The notes: generated by a model not told the origin, from the letters alone. A stretch of DNA of 18,847 nt from UBA11475 sp045593005 (GCA_045593005.1 JAZNVV010000027.1:1-18847), one strand, 5' to 3'; counted from the stretch's first letter, positions 7,530-15,429 are shown. Numbers and translations are program-made.

Positions 7530-7718
7530 TTATCAACAATTACGAACGTTCGGTTTTTTAAATATTTGTGCGTAAAATTTTAAAAAGTGTAAAATGACAT
7601 TAAATAAGCATAAAAAATGCTAAAAAACCATAGCTTATTAGTAAAGTTATCCACAACGCGAACTGCTAAAGAGTGGCAATTTGTGGATAAGTGTGCTATT
7701 TTTAACAAGTTATCAACA
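7530..7718. promoter_or_regulatory. Cluster of four DnaA-box-like 9-mers
   Basis: The 355-bp gap 7381-7735 holds TTATCAACA (7530-7538), a perfect TTATCCACA box (7647-7655), a perfect box in reverse orientation (TGTGGATAA, 7682-7690) and TTATCAACA again (7710-7718). The two middle boxes face each other 26 bp apart. The stretch between the first and second box is very AT-rich and holds small nested repeats (AATAAGC near 7603 and GCTTATT near 7633). This could be a replication origin, a DnaA titration site or a DnaA-controlled promoter. No dnaA or dnaN gene is in the window. Apart from these boxes and the two promoters, I see no other gene in the gap. Confidence 0.7.
7674..7702 (+). promoter_or_regulatory. 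Possible cwlD promoter overlapping a DnaA box
   Basis: TGC-TATTTT (extended -10, hexamer 7697-7702) lies 17 bp from a weak -35, TGGCAA (7674-7679). The reversed DnaA box at 7682-7690 falls in the spacer, so DnaA binding would compete with RNA polymerase if this promoter is real. The -35 matches only half the consensus. Confidence 0.35.
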
Positions 7719-7735
7719 TTTGGGGTGGGTTAATA

Positions 7736-8434
7736 ATGATTGTCATAAGTAAACGTACAGCTATTATTTTTGGCGCTTTTATGGTGCTTTTCGTTACGCT
7801 ATTGACTGTACTTACGGCAATTAATTCCGTTGCTGAAGGGGTAGATATCGACAATACTTTTAAGATTGTTATCGACGCTGGGCACGGTGGAGTAGACGGT
7901 GGCGTTAGTGGACGTAATACGGGTGTTAAGGAAAGTGAAATTAATTTGCTTGTTGCAAAGGAATTTGCTAAATGCGCCAAAGAAGCAGGCTTTAGGGTGG
8001 CGCTTACAAGAAATTCGTCGGCAGGCTTGTATGGTACGGCAACAAAAGGGTTAAAAAAGAAAGATATGCAAAAACGTCGTGAAATAATCTTAAAGGAACG
8101 ACCTGATATAGTTGTTTCAATACATATGAACTATTATCCCGTGTCGACAAGGCGTGGTGCGCAAGCATTTTTTAAAAGTGGTGATGAAAACGGTTTTAAG
8201 TTAGCGACTGCCATGCAAAACAACTTTAATAGTTTAGATTGTAACGTTAAACCTTTTAGTCCACTTGTAGGCGATTATTATATATTAAATTGTACGGAAA
8301 TTCCGTCGGTAATCGTTGAGTGTGGCTTTTTATCTAACCCTGAAGACGAAATACTTTTAAATAACGAAAATTACCGTAAAGCGATAGCTGAAACATTAAC
8401 CAAAGGCGTTGTGGAATATACGCTGTCTTTATAG
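7736..8434 (+). CDS. cwlD: CwlD-like N-acetylmuramoyl-L-alanine amidase
   Basis: A zinc amidase (Amidase_3 fold) that cuts the bond between muramic acid and the stem peptide. In spore formers CwlD acts with PdaA to make muramic lactam in the spore cortex. The 232 residues comprise an N-terminal membrane anchor (about 8-33) and an external catalytic domain. Zinc ligands are H50 in DAGHGG, E66 in KESE and H130 in SIHMN; the catalytic Glu is E195 in VIVECGFLSNP. GTATKGLKKKDMQKR and GAQAFF match the CwlD layout, and there is no cell-wall-binding repeat. GGGGTGGG (7722-7729) serves as a weak ribosome binding site. The DnaA-box cluster lies immediately upstream. The amidase fold is certain; the spore role is inferred from overall similarity and the nearby sigH. 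Confidence 0.85.
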   Translation: MIVISKRTAIIFGAFMVLFVTLLTVLTAINSVAEGVDIDNTFKIVIDAGHGGVDGGVSGRNTGVKESEINLLVAKEFAKCAKEAGFRVALTRNSSAGLYGTATKGLKKKDMQKRREIILKERPDIVVSIHMNYYPVSTRRGAQAFFKSGDENGFKLATAMQNNFNSLDCNVKPFSPLVGDYYILNCTEIPSVIVECGFLSNPEDEILLNNENYRKAIAETLTKGVVEYTLSL

Positions 8435-8481
8435 AGTAAAAAGCAATATACGCGCGAATTATATTTATTTTAATCAATAAC

Positions 8482-8510
8482 TTGAAAAAAACTCTTAACT
8501 ATGGTATTAT
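8482..8510 (+). promoter_or_regulatory. Promoter of the mrnC-recR operon
   Basis: TTGAAA (8482-8487), a 17-bp spacer and TATTAT (8505-8510) with an extended -10 TG at 8502-8503 predict a start near 8517 and a 28-nt leader. The TTG that opens the longest mrnC frame is the first three bases of this -35, so it cannot be the start codon of a transcript made here. Confidence 0.75.
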
Positions 8511-8544
8511 ATTAAAAGATTATAATATTATAGGTGAGAGTTTT

Positions 8545-8949
8545 TTGTTTAATATAGGTCAAAACGTTTCCGAACAGACGGCTAACGGATTAAGCCCGAT
8601 AGTTTTAGCATTTATAGGCGACGCCGTGTATTCGTTATACGTTAGAGAGCGCCTTGCTATTGAGCACGATTTTAAGTCGGGTGAACTTAATAAACTTGCC
8701 GTTTCAAGGGTGAGGGCATCAGCCCAAGCTGAACGTGCTGTTAAAATTCAGGAAATTTTAACGGAAGATGAACTTGCTGTATTTAAGCGAGCAAGGAACG
8801 CTAAAAAGGGGACGAAGGCAAAGTCTGCAAGCGTTTCGGAGTATAATTTAAGCACGGGTTTTGAAGCGCTTATAGGTTACTTATACATAACGGGCAAAAC
8901 TGAACGGCTTAACGAAATTTTGCATTACGGAGAAGAAGATGAAGGTTGA
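8545..8949 (+). CDS. mrnC: Mini-ribonuclease III
   Basis: A small RNase III-like enzyme that matures 23S rRNA ends in Firmicutes; it has the catalytic domain only, with no double-stranded-RNA-binding domain. I start at TTG 8545, giving 134 residues, because AGGTGA (8532-8537) is 7 nt upstream and the family begins near this point. The frame is open back to 8482, but the promoter occupies that stretch. FIGDAVYSLYVRERL carries catalytic D26, RARNAKKGTKAK (82-93) is the typical basic loop, and STGFEALIGYLY holds E107. Its final 11 bp overlap rlmB, whose ribosome binding site lies inside it. It is first in the operon through recR. Confidence 0.93.
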   Translation: MFNIGQNVSEQTANGLSPIVLAFIGDAVYSLYVRERLAIEHDFKSGELNKLAVSRVRASAQAERAVKIQEILTEDELAVFKRARNAKKGTKAKSASVSEYNLSTGFEALIGYLYITGKTERLNEILHYGEEDEG

Positions 8950-9667
8950 AGGTAAAAACGCTGTCAGAGAACTACTAAAAACTGATGCCGAAATTGATAA
9001 AATACTCGTTCAAAACGGGCTTAAAGATAGCGATTCAAGAAGGCTTATTTCTATAATGCGTGAAAATAGGGTTAAAGTGCAATTTGCTGACGCTATCGTT
9101 TTAGATAAAGAGTCGGAAAACAAAAAACATCAAGGTTTTATTGCATACGTTTCCGATTATAAATATTCCGACCTAAATACTATTCTTAATAGTGTAAAAA
9201 ATAAGGACGGCGACGGACTTATCGTCGTTTTAGACGGCATTGTTGACCCACATAATTTGGGTAGTATTATAAGGGTTTGCGAATGTGGTGGCGTGGACGG
9301 GCTGATAATTTCCGAAAGGCGTAGCGCGCTTGTAACCGATACCGTTATGAGAATTTCGGAAGGTGGCGCAAACCACGTAAAAATAGCAAAAGTAGTAAAT
9401 ATTAACAACACCCTTAAAACGTTGAAAGAAAATAATTTTTGGGTAACGGGTGCTGAACTTGGTGGTGAAGACTTGTATAAAGCCGATTTAACCGGCAATC
9501 TTTGTCTTGTAATCGGTTCGGAAGGGGACGGTATAAAAAAATTAACAAAAGAAATTTGTGATAGAATAGTAACTATTCCTATGCACGGCAAGGTAAACTC
9601 ATTAAACGCTTCCGTCGCTTGTGGAATTGTATTATTTGAAGCGTTAAGACAAAGAAATGGAAAATAA
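8939..9667 (+). CDS. rlmB: 23S rRNA 2'-O-methyltransferase, SpoU/TrmH family
   Basis: A SPOUT-class methyltransferase of 242 residues using S-adenosylmethionine. The N-terminal L30e-like substrate-binding domain (about 1-75) precedes the trefoil-knot domain. Motif 1 is DPHNLGSIIR (103-112, with R112), motif 2 VIGSEGDGI (191-199) and motif 3 IPMHGKVNSLNAS (213-225). Position after mrnC is conserved in Firmicutes, where the protein is called RlmB or YacO and is thought to methylate 23S rRNA. The exact nucleotide cannot be read from sequence. It overlaps mrnC and sigH by 11 bp each, which points to translational coupling. Confidence 0.93.
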   Translation: MKVEGKNAVRELLKTDAEIDKILVQNGLKDSDSRRLISIMRENRVKVQFADAIVLDKESENKKHQGFIAYVSDYKYSDLNTILNSVKNKDGDGLIVVLDGIVDPHNLGSIIRVCECGGVDGLIISERRSALVTDTVMRISEGGANHVKIAKVVNINNTLKTLKENNFWVTGAELGGEDLYKADLTGNLCLVIGSEGDGIKKLTKEICDRIVTIPMHGKVNSLNASVACGIVLFEALRQRNGK

Positions 9668-10250
9668 GGATTATAAAATTAAATCGGATGAAGACCTTGC
9701 TTTATTTGCAAAGTCTGGTGATGATAGTGCCGTTGAAGAACTGTTTTTGCGCTATACGGGTGTGGTAAAACAGACGGCGCGTTCATTTTTCCTATTCGGT
9801 GGGGACGCGTCCGACGTAATTCAAGAGGGTATGCTTGGGCTCTACAAGGCGATAAAAAATTATAACCAGCAATCTTCTTTTAAGACGTTTGCCTCGCTTT
9901 GCATTAAGCGAAATATTATATCGGCAGTTAAAAGCGCAAACAGTAAAAAACACACTGCGCTTAATAATTACGTCGATTTTTCTTCCGTTGACAGCGACGA
10001 CGGTGTTGAAACTTATTTGGGCGACACGACTTTTGATCCGTCTGAAATGTTTGACGAAAGGGAGTCAAAAACGGAATTAAGAAACAGACTTAAAAATATT
10101 TTAAGCGAGTTTGAGTATATTATTTTAGGATATTACTTGGACGGCTACTCTTATTCGGAAATATCTGAAAAGACGGGTAGACAAGTAAAGGCTATCGACA
10201 ACGCCGTCCAGAGAATTAGAAAAAAGATTTGTAATAATTTTAAAAAATAG
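9657..10250 (+). CDS. sigH: SigH-like RNA polymerase sigma factor
   Basis: A 197-residue sigma-70-family factor that closely resembles Bacillus SigH, the transition-phase sigma that starts sporulation gene expression. Region 2 spans about 22-93, with ARSFFLFGGDASDVIQEGMLGLYKAI (41-66) matching SigH. KHTALNNYV (98-106) resembles the SigH sequence after region 2. Region 4 spans about 148-193, with the helix-turn-helix in LDGYSYSEISEKTGRQVKAIDNAVQRIRKK (161-190). The ATG at 9657 lies inside the end of rlmB and has a poor ribosome binding site, so it probably depends on coupling. The yacP gene that separates rlmB from sigH in Bacillus is absent. A generic sigma-30 role is the alternative if the organism does not sporulate. 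Confidence 0.9.
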   Translation: MENKDYKIKSDEDLALFAKSGDDSAVEELFLRYTGVVKQTARSFFLFGGDASDVIQEGMLGLYKAIKNYNQQSSFKTFASLCIKRNIISAVKSANSKKHTALNNYVDFSSVDSDDGVETYLGDTTFDPSEMFDERESKTELRNRLKNILSEFEYIILGYYLDGYSYSEISEKTGRQVKAIDNAVQRIRKKICNNFKK

Positions 10251-10257
10251 GTTAAGT

Positions 10258-11841
10258 ATGGGTTATCTTGCTATTTACAGAAAATACCGTCCAAAAACTT
10301 TTGATAAAGTTATCGGACAGGAACACGTCGTTAAAACGCTTGTTAATCAGATTAAGTCTGATAGAATAGGACACGCATATCTGTTCACCGGAACAAGGGG
10401 GACGGGTAAGACTTCTATTGCGAAAATTTTTGCAAAGGCAATTAACTGTGAGCAACCGGTTAACGGCTCGCCTTGTGGTAAATGTCCAACTTGTATCGCC
10501 CTTTTAGAACAGTCTAATATTGATATTTTAGAAATTGACGCTGCATCAAATAACGGTGTTAATGAAATTAGAGATTTAAGGGAAAAGGTGCAATATCCAC
10601 CTGTTAATTGTCGTTATAAAGTTTATATAATTGACGAAGTTCATATGCTTTCCCCGTCAGCGTTTAACGCGCTACTAAAAACGCTTGAAGAGCCACCTAA
10701 ACACGCCGTTTTTATTTTGGCAACGACGGAAGTTCATAAAATGCCAGCGACTATTTTATCACGCTGTATGCGATTTGATTTCCGTCTTGTTGACGTTGAT
10801 ACGATTGCTAATCTTATCTGTTCTATTTACGACGACATGGGCAAAAAGTATGATAAAGACGCTGTGTATTTAATTGCAAAGGCTGGGGAAGGTAGCGTAC
10901 GTGACGCCCTTTCAGTTGCTGATACCTGTCTTTCAATTAGTGGGGATAAACTTACCTATCAAGAAGTATTGACGGCGATAGGCTCGTCTGATAGAACTAA
11001 ACTTGGCGAACTTTGTCGCGCCATACTTAAAGGGGATGCTGGCGAAGTTATTTCTATAACCGACGACTTGCTAAAAAGTGGCAAGTCAATAGGGCTTATG
11101 GTTAAAGACGTTCTTGCCTATTTAAGAGAACTTCTTATTGTAAAAACTTGCGCAAACGCAAAAGATATTTTAAAATTACCAAACGATCTTATTCTTGACC
11201 TTAAAAGTGTATGCGACGGGGTTACAAAAGAAAGAATTTTAAGGGTTGTTGAGGTTTTTGCTGAAACGGAAAATAGCCTAAAGTATTCTAACCATCCACG
11301 CATTATTTTTGAAACGGCTGCCGTTAAAGCGTCTAGGCCTGACGAAGACTATGATATGGACGCTTTACTTGGACGCATTTCTATGCTCGAAAAGCAACTT
11401 GTGGACATTAAAAGTGGTGTAACGGTAGTGTCAAAACCGTCCACAAGTAGTGAAACGGAAAAAGTTGTAAAAAATGAAAAAGAAGAAGTTAAAACAGAAA
11501 AAGTGGGTGAAAAACTTTGCGATAGCAACATGTCGGCAGGGCAAGCACTTGGCAGGATAATTCAGTCTTTAAGGAAAAAGAACGAGATTATGCTTTGGTC
11601 TATAATGCAGTCGACTTCGGCACAATTAGACGGCAACACTTTAGTTATTTTTGCCGGTGGTGAGGGTGATGAAGAAGTTATCGGTACGACGGCAAATATA
11701 GCCCTTATAAAACAGCAGTTGCCGTACGTTTTCGACGTAAAGGTAAAAGGTTCGCCAAAAGTTAAGGCAATGAACCAGTTGTACGAAGAAATAGGCGATT
11801 ATAAAAAAATATTCGGTGACGATATCGTTATCGTAGAATAA
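10258..11841 (+). CDS. dnaX: DNA polymerase III subunits gamma/tau
   Basis: The clamp-loader ATPase that loads the sliding clamp and ties the replisome together. It has 527 residues. The AAA+ domain opens with YRKYRP (7-12). Walker A is GTRGTGKT (45-52), a four-Cys zinc module is at C64, C73, C76 and C79, Walker B is IIDEVHM (124-130), the SRC arginine finger is R169 and sensor 2 is GSVRDALS (212-219). The collar runs to about 365. A charged Ser/Lys/Glu linker (about 388-420) leads to a tau-like C-terminal domain. I found no A-AAA-AAG slippery heptamer in the linker, so a frameshifted gamma product is not indicated. It starts 7 bp after sigH, with AGG overlapping the sigH stop codon. Confidence 0.98.
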   Translation: MGYLAIYRKYRPKTFDKVIGQEHVVKTLVNQIKSDRIGHAYLFTGTRGTGKTSIAKIFAKAINCEQPVNGSPCGKCPTCIALLEQSNIDILEIDAASNNGVNEIRDLREKVQYPPVNCRYKVYIIDEVHMLSPSAFNALLKTLEEPPKHAVFILATTEVHKMPATILSRCMRFDFRLVDVDTIANLICSIYDDMGKKYDKDAVYLIAKAGEGSVRDALSVADTCLSISGDKLTYQEVLTAIGSSDRTKLGELCRAILKGDAGEVISITDDLLKSGKSIGLMVKDVLAYLRELLIVKTCANAKDILKLPNDLILDLKSVCDGVTKERILRVVEVFAETENSLKYSNHPRIIFETAAVKASRPDEDYDMDALLGRISMLEKQLVDIKSGVTVVSKPSTSSETEKVVKNEKEEVKTEKVGEKLCDSNMSAGQALGRIIQSLRKKNEIMLWSIMQSTSAQLDGNTLVIFAGGEGDEEVIGTTANIALIKQQLPYVFDVKVKGSPKVKAMNQLYEEIGDYKKIFGDDIVIVE

Positions 11842-11859
11842 AATTAAGGAGAATTAATT

Positions 11860-12201
11860 ATGGCTTATAGAGGTGGCTTTGGTGGAGGCTTTGGTGGTGG
11901 AAACCAAATGCAAAATTTAATGAAACAAGCGCAAAAAATGCAACAGGATATGCAAAAGGCTCAACAAGAACTTGAGGAAACGGAACTTGAAGGCACGGCA
12001 GGCAACGGTCTTGTTACGGTTACCGTCAACGGTAAAAAGGAAGTTTTGGCTATTTCAATTAGCCCAGATGCCGTTGACGTTGACGATATCGAAATGCTTG
12101 AAGACTTACTTATCGTTGCTATCAACGACGCATACGAACAAGCTGACGAACTTTCTCAAGAAAAATTAGGCGCATTTGGTAATTTAGGGGGCTTAATCTA
12201 A
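11860..12201 (+). CDS. ebfC: YbaB/EbfC nucleoid-associated protein
   Basis: A small DNA-binding protein that forms tweezer-shaped dimers and coats the nucleoid. The 113 residues begin with a Gly-rich stretch (5-14, GGFGGGFGGG), then a long Gln/Lys-rich helix (MKQAQKMQQDMQKAQQELEE, 21-40) and the beta strands GNGLVTVTVNGKKEVLAISISP (48-69). AAGGAG is 8 nt before the ATG. Its place between dnaX and recR is conserved across bacteria and suggests a link to replication or recombination. The Gly-rich leader is a common but variable feature of this family in Firmicutes. Confidence 0.97.
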   Translation: MAYRGGFGGGFGGGNQMQNLMKQAQKMQQDMQKAQQELEETELEGTAGNGLVTVTVNGKKEVLAISISPDAVDVDDIEMLEDLLIVAINDAYEQADELSQEKLGAFGNLGGLI

Positions 12202-12203
12202 TC

Positions 12204-12800
12204 GTGAAAGTTTATATTGAACCGATAGGAAAACTTATAAACGAATTTACGAAACTTCCTGGTGTCGGACAAAAGACTGCGCAAAGATTTGCATACAAGA
12301 TTATCAATATGCCGGAAGATGAGGCAAAGGCTTTTGCTAACGCTATTATGGCAGTTAAAAGGGACGTGCATTATTGTAAAGTTTGTGGTAATTTTTCAGA
12401 AAGCGACGTTTGTGATATTTGTAAAAAGAGAAACGGTAGCAGTATTTGTGTCGTTAAAGAGCCAAAAGACGTTATCGCTATCGAAAAACTTAATGAATTT
12501 GACGGGGTGTATCACGTTCTTCACGGCACGTTATCGCCTATGGACGGCATAGGTCCTAACGATATTAGGATAAAAGAGTTGCTAACGCGTGTTGGCACGG
12601 GCGAAACCGTTAAAGAAGTTATTATGGCTACAAATCCTGACGTTGAAGGGGAGGCAACGGCTATGTATATAACTTCGTTACTTAAACCACTTGGGATAAA
12701 AGTTACGCGCCTTGCGCACGGAATTCCTATCGGCACAGATCTTGAATATGCTGATGAAATGACGCTATCACGCGCGTTCATTGACAGAAAGACGTTATAA
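12204..12800 (+). CDS. recR: Recombination mediator RecR
   Basis: Works with RecO and RecF to load RecA at gaps. The 198 residues are the usual length. The helix-hairpin-helix is at about 10-32 (LPGVGQKTAQR, 18-28), the zinc finger uses C58, C61, C70 and C73, and the Toprim domain spans about 80-176 with E86 and ATNPDVEGEATA (142-153). The conserved TDLEYADEMTL is at 178-188. The start is GTG two bases after the ebfC stop. AGGGGG (12185-12190) is a rather distant ribosome binding site, so coupling is likely. It is the last gene of the operon from mrnC. Confidence 0.98.
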   Translation: MKVYIEPIGKLINEFTKLPGVGQKTAQRFAYKIINMPEDEAKAFANAIMAVKRDVHYCKVCGNFSESDVCDICKKRNGSSICVVKEPKDVIAIEKLNEFDGVYHVLHGTLSPMDGIGPNDIRIKELLTRVGTGETVKEVIMATNPDVEGEATAMYITSLLKPLGIKVTRLAHGIPIGTDLEYADEMTLSRAFIDRKTL

Positions 12801-12805
12801 AAATT

Positions 12806-12830
12806 AAAAGTCCTGTAAAGGACTTTTTTT
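12806..12830 (+). terminator. Terminator of the mrnC-recR operon
   Basis: A 9-bp stem, AAAAGTCCT (12806-12814) with AGGACTTTT (12819-12827), has loop GTAA and is followed by a T tract, 5 bp after the recR stop codon. Confidence 0.88.
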
Positions 12831-12869
12831 ATGTTAAATATATATAATTAGGAAATAAAAAATGAAGTA

Positions 12870-12898
12870 TTGACATTTGTCGAATTATAGCGTATAAT
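12870..12898 (+). promoter_or_regulatory. Consensus promoter of the degV operon
   Basis: TTGACA (12870-12875), a 17-bp spacer and TATAAT (12893-12898) match the sigma-A consensus at every hexamer base. The leader is about 70 nt and holds an all-AU hairpin, AATATTTAT (12907-12915) with ATAAATATT (12924-12932), just after the start point. No known riboswitch was recognised. Confidence 0.9.
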
Positions 12899-12974
12899 GT
12901 AAAAGTAATATTTATTATTATGTATAAATATTATATACTAAACATCTGCTTTATTTTTGGCAAAGGAGTACGGG

Positions 12975-13850
12975 ATGAAAATTTTAATCTCGACAGACAC
13001 GTCTTGTTTAATAAGTTACAACGTTTTTGATAATTATAATATCAATACGTTTCCACTCAACGTTATTATTGATGGGGAAGAATTTTTAGACGGCATCACA
13101 ATTAAGCACGATCAACTTAACCAAGCAATGAGGGATAATAAGGAAATTAAAACTTCAACACCTCCTCTTGGTGACGTTATTGAATATTTTGAAAAATTAT
13201 TTGCGCAAGGTTACGACCATATTATTCATTTTACTATTTCAAGTAAATTGTCTTCTATGTATTCATTATTTTGCAACGTAGCAAAAGAACATTTTGACGG
13301 CAAGTTGACCATTATCGACTCATATGGGGTTTCAACGACAATGCTTTCATACGTCTTTACGGCATACGACCTTGCAACTAACGGCGCGTCGGTGGAAGAA
13401 ATTGTTCAAACGATTGAAGAAAGGAAGAAGAAAAATTACCTTGTCTTTATTCCGGAAAATTTAACTGCGCTTAAAAACGGGGGCAGAATTTCTCCTACGA
13501 TAGCATTAATAGGCAACGTTATGGGAATTAAACCTGTAATTTTACTTACCGACGGTGCTTTGGAAAAGTCTGAAATGACTAGAAAAATCAAGGGGACTTT
13601 CGTTGAAAGATTAAAATTCCTTTCAAAAGAATTCCCTATCGAAGAATTTGATTATTCTTTAATGCATTTTGAAGGCAATCAACACGTTCTTCAATACGTG
13701 CACGATTACGCAAAGGAGCTTTTTGGCGACGTGGAAATTCCTATGGGCAATCTTTCTATTAACGTTTGCGCTCATTGTGGACCGGGCACTATCGGCTTAA
13801 TCGTTTCTCCAAAAGTTAACGGCAAGTCTATTTCTGAATTTATTAAATAA
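12975..13850 (+). CDS. DegV family fatty-acid-binding protein (FakB-like)
   Basis: DegV/FakB proteins hold a free fatty acid while the kinase FakA phosphorylates it for phospholipid synthesis. The 291 residues start at ATG 12975, 6 nt after AAAGGAG (12962-12968); the frame opens at TTG 12957 but lacks a ribosome binding site. Family signatures are the N-terminal Asp-Thr-Ser (8-10), KTSTPP (59-64), SSKLSSMY (89-96), LKNGGRIS (166-173) and HCGPGTIGL (267-275). It is first in an operon that ends with a PlsC-like acyltransferase, which fits a role in acyl supply. No fakA gene is in the window. Binding of a fatty acid is known for the family, not shown here. Confidence 0.92.
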   Translation: MKILISTDTSCLISYNVFDNYNINTFPLNVIIDGEEFLDGITIKHDQLNQAMRDNKEIKTSTPPLGDVIEYFEKLFAQGYDHIIHFTISSKLSSMYSLFCNVAKEHFDGKLTIIDSYGVSTTMLSYVFTAYDLATNGASVEEIVQTIEERKKKNYLVFIPENLTALKNGGRISPTIALIGNVMGIKPVILLTDGALEKSEMTRKIKGTFVERLKFLSKEFPIEEFDYSLMHFEGNQHVLQYVHDYAKELFGDVEIPMGNLSINVCAHCGPGTIGLIVSPKVNGKSISEFIK

Positions 13851-13859
13851 GGATTACAA

Positions 13860-14984
13860 ATGAGTATAACTATTAAAGAAGTTGTTACGAAAAAAGATTT
13901 AAAAAAGTGGGTATATTTCCCAACGACTTTATACAAAAAACATCCAGCGTACGTTCCATTTTTGTTTCCTGATGAAATGTCAACTTTCACACGTGACGAA
14001 AACCCTGCGCATGATTTTTGTGATACGAAGTTGTTTTTAGCGTATAAGGACAATAAAATTGTCGGTAGAATAGGCGCTATAATTAACCACGCTGCTAACG
14101 ATAAGTGGGGTTCTAACGCCATTAGATTTACTAGATTTGACTTTATTGACGATTACGAAGTGTCTTCTGCGCTTTTTAACGAAGTCATTAAGTGGGGTAA
14201 GGAACAAGGTCTTAAATACGCAATGGGGCCTATCGGCTTTACAGACCTTGACCACGAAGGTATGCTTGTAGAAGGTTTTGATGAGTTCAATATGTCGATA
14301 ACTTTCTATAACGCACCGTATTATATCGACCATATGGAAAAATTAGGGTTGAAAAAGGATATAGACTGGGTAGAATACTTATTGACTGTTCCTGATGAAG
14401 TTGATCCTAAATTCCAAAAAATGAGCGATTATTTACAAAAGAGAAACGGTTACGAACTTGTTACGTATACGGATAGAAAGGTTTTATATGAAGATGCTTT
14501 TAAGGCGTTTAAGGTTATTGACGTGGCATTTTCGAAGTTGTACGGCACAGTTCCGTTAACGGATAGGGTTGCTAAAAAGGCTATTGACGACAATATCCCT
14601 CTTATCAACTTAAAATACGTTTGCTCTATTAAAGATAAAAATGGAGACATTGTTGGTTTTGCGCTTTTAGTTCCATCTATTGCAAAAGCGCTTAAAAAAT
14701 CTAACGGCAAGTTATTCCCGTTTGGTATTTTCCGTTTACTTAAAGCAATGCGTGGCAAAAACGACGTTCTTGAAATGTATTTTATAGCCGTTCAGCCTGA
14801 ACATCAGTCGAAAGGTTTGCCTGCAATTATTATGAATTATATGCTTAAAACGTGTATAGAAAATGGCGTTAAGTATTGCGAAACTGGTCCTGAACTTGAA
14901 ACAAATGCTGAAGTTCAAAGTATGTGGAAGACGTTTAATACACGTAACCATAAGCGTCGCCGTTGTTGGAAAATGGAGATTTAG
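13860..14984 (+). CDS. GNAT-fold protein, YghO-like
   Basis: A 374-residue protein of a widespread family usually annotated as N-acetyltransferase or hypothetical, with no settled substrate. Family features are FPTTLYKKHPAYVP (20-33), EMSTFTRDENPAH (39-51), FLAYKDNKIVGRIGAIINH (59-77), GPIGFTDLDHEGMLVEGFD (123-141) and a basic tail NHKRRRCW (363-370). The second half contains an acyl-CoA-loop-like stretch, VQPEHQSKGLPA (311-322), as in GNAT enzymes; the repeated VG(R/F) strands suggest two GNAT-like halves. AAGGA (13849-13853) overlaps the degV stop codon. It sits among genes for fatty-acid binding, a GtrA-like membrane protein and an acyltransferase, so modification of a lipid or envelope molecule is possible. 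That last point is inference. Confidence 0.8.
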   Translation: MSITIKEVVTKKDLKKWVYFPTTLYKKHPAYVPFLFPDEMSTFTRDENPAHDFCDTKLFLAYKDNKIVGRIGAIINHAANDKWGSNAIRFTRFDFIDDYEVSSALFNEVIKWGKEQGLKYAMGPIGFTDLDHEGMLVEGFDEFNMSITFYNAPYYIDHMEKLGLKKDIDWVEYLLTVPDEVDPKFQKMSDYLQKRNGYELVTYTDRKVLYEDAFKAFKVIDVAFSKLYGTVPLTDRVAKKAIDDNIPLINLKYVCSIKDKNGDIVGFALLVPSIAKALKKSNGKLFPFGIFRLLKAMRGKNDVLEMYFIAVQPEHQSKGLPAIIMNYMLKTCIENGVKYCETGPELETNAEVQSMWKTFNTRNHKRRRCWKMEI

Positions 14985-14986
14985 TT

Positions 14987-15406
14987 TTGATATCGGACAA
15001 AGCAAAAGAGTTAATTAGAGCAGTAAAATTTTTAATTATATCGGTCAGCGCAGGCATTATACAAATAGGCACTTTTACGCTTTTTTATGAAATATTTAAG
15101 TGGGCGTACTGGCTTGCTTATTTAGTTAGTTTATTGCTATCGGTAATTTGGAATTTTACTATAAACCGTAAAATAACCTTTAAGTCAGCAAACAACGTAA
15201 AGGTTGCAATGCTGTTAGTTTTGGCGTTTTACGCCGTATTTACGCCAACGACTATGCTTTTAGGCAACTATATTGTAGAACTTGGCGTAAACGGCTTTAT
15301 TGTCGAGGCTGTAACTATGGTATTAAACTTTGTTCTTGAATTTTTATATACAAGGTTTTTTGTCTACCGTAATTCTTGTGATACTGCTGTTAAAAACGAC
15401 GATTAA
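14987..15406 (+). CDS. GtrA-like membrane protein
   Basis: A 139-residue protein with four predicted membrane segments (about 11-36, 40-58, 72-95, 100-125). GtrA-family proteins are thought to help move lipid-linked sugars across the membrane for envelope polysaccharide or teichoic-acid decoration. NFTINRKITFKS (56-67) and the C-terminal YTRFFVYRN (121-129) match the family. I start at TTG 14987 because GGAG (14975-14978) lies 8 nt upstream; the longer frame from TTG 14963 overlaps the previous gene and has no ribosome binding site. It follows the GNAT gene by 2 bp. No glycosyltransferase partner is in the operon, so the substrate is open. Confidence 0.87.
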   Translation: MISDKAKELIRAVKFLIISVSAGIIQIGTFTLFYEIFKWAYWLAYLVSLLLSVIWNFTINRKITFKSANNVKVAMLLVLAFYAVFTPTTMLLGNYIVELGVNGFIVEAVTMVLNFVLEFLYTRFFVYRNSCDTAVKNDD

Positions 15407-15429
15407 GAAAGTGTAACATAAGGAGATTA

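Noticed and set aside
7543..7552. CGAACGTTCG palindrome as a LexA (SOS) box
   Set aside because: The Firmicutes LexA box needs four bases between CGAAC and GTTCG. Here the halves touch, so the spacing is wrong.
11400..11530. Programmed frameshift in dnaX producing a gamma subunit
   Set aside because: The linker has A-rich runs, but none forms the A-AAA-AAG heptamer with a following stem-loop.
14963..14986. Longer GtrA-like start at TTG 14963
   Set aside because: It would overlap the GNAT gene, has no ribosome binding site and adds residues outside the family alignment. TTG 14987 has GGAG 8 nt upstream.
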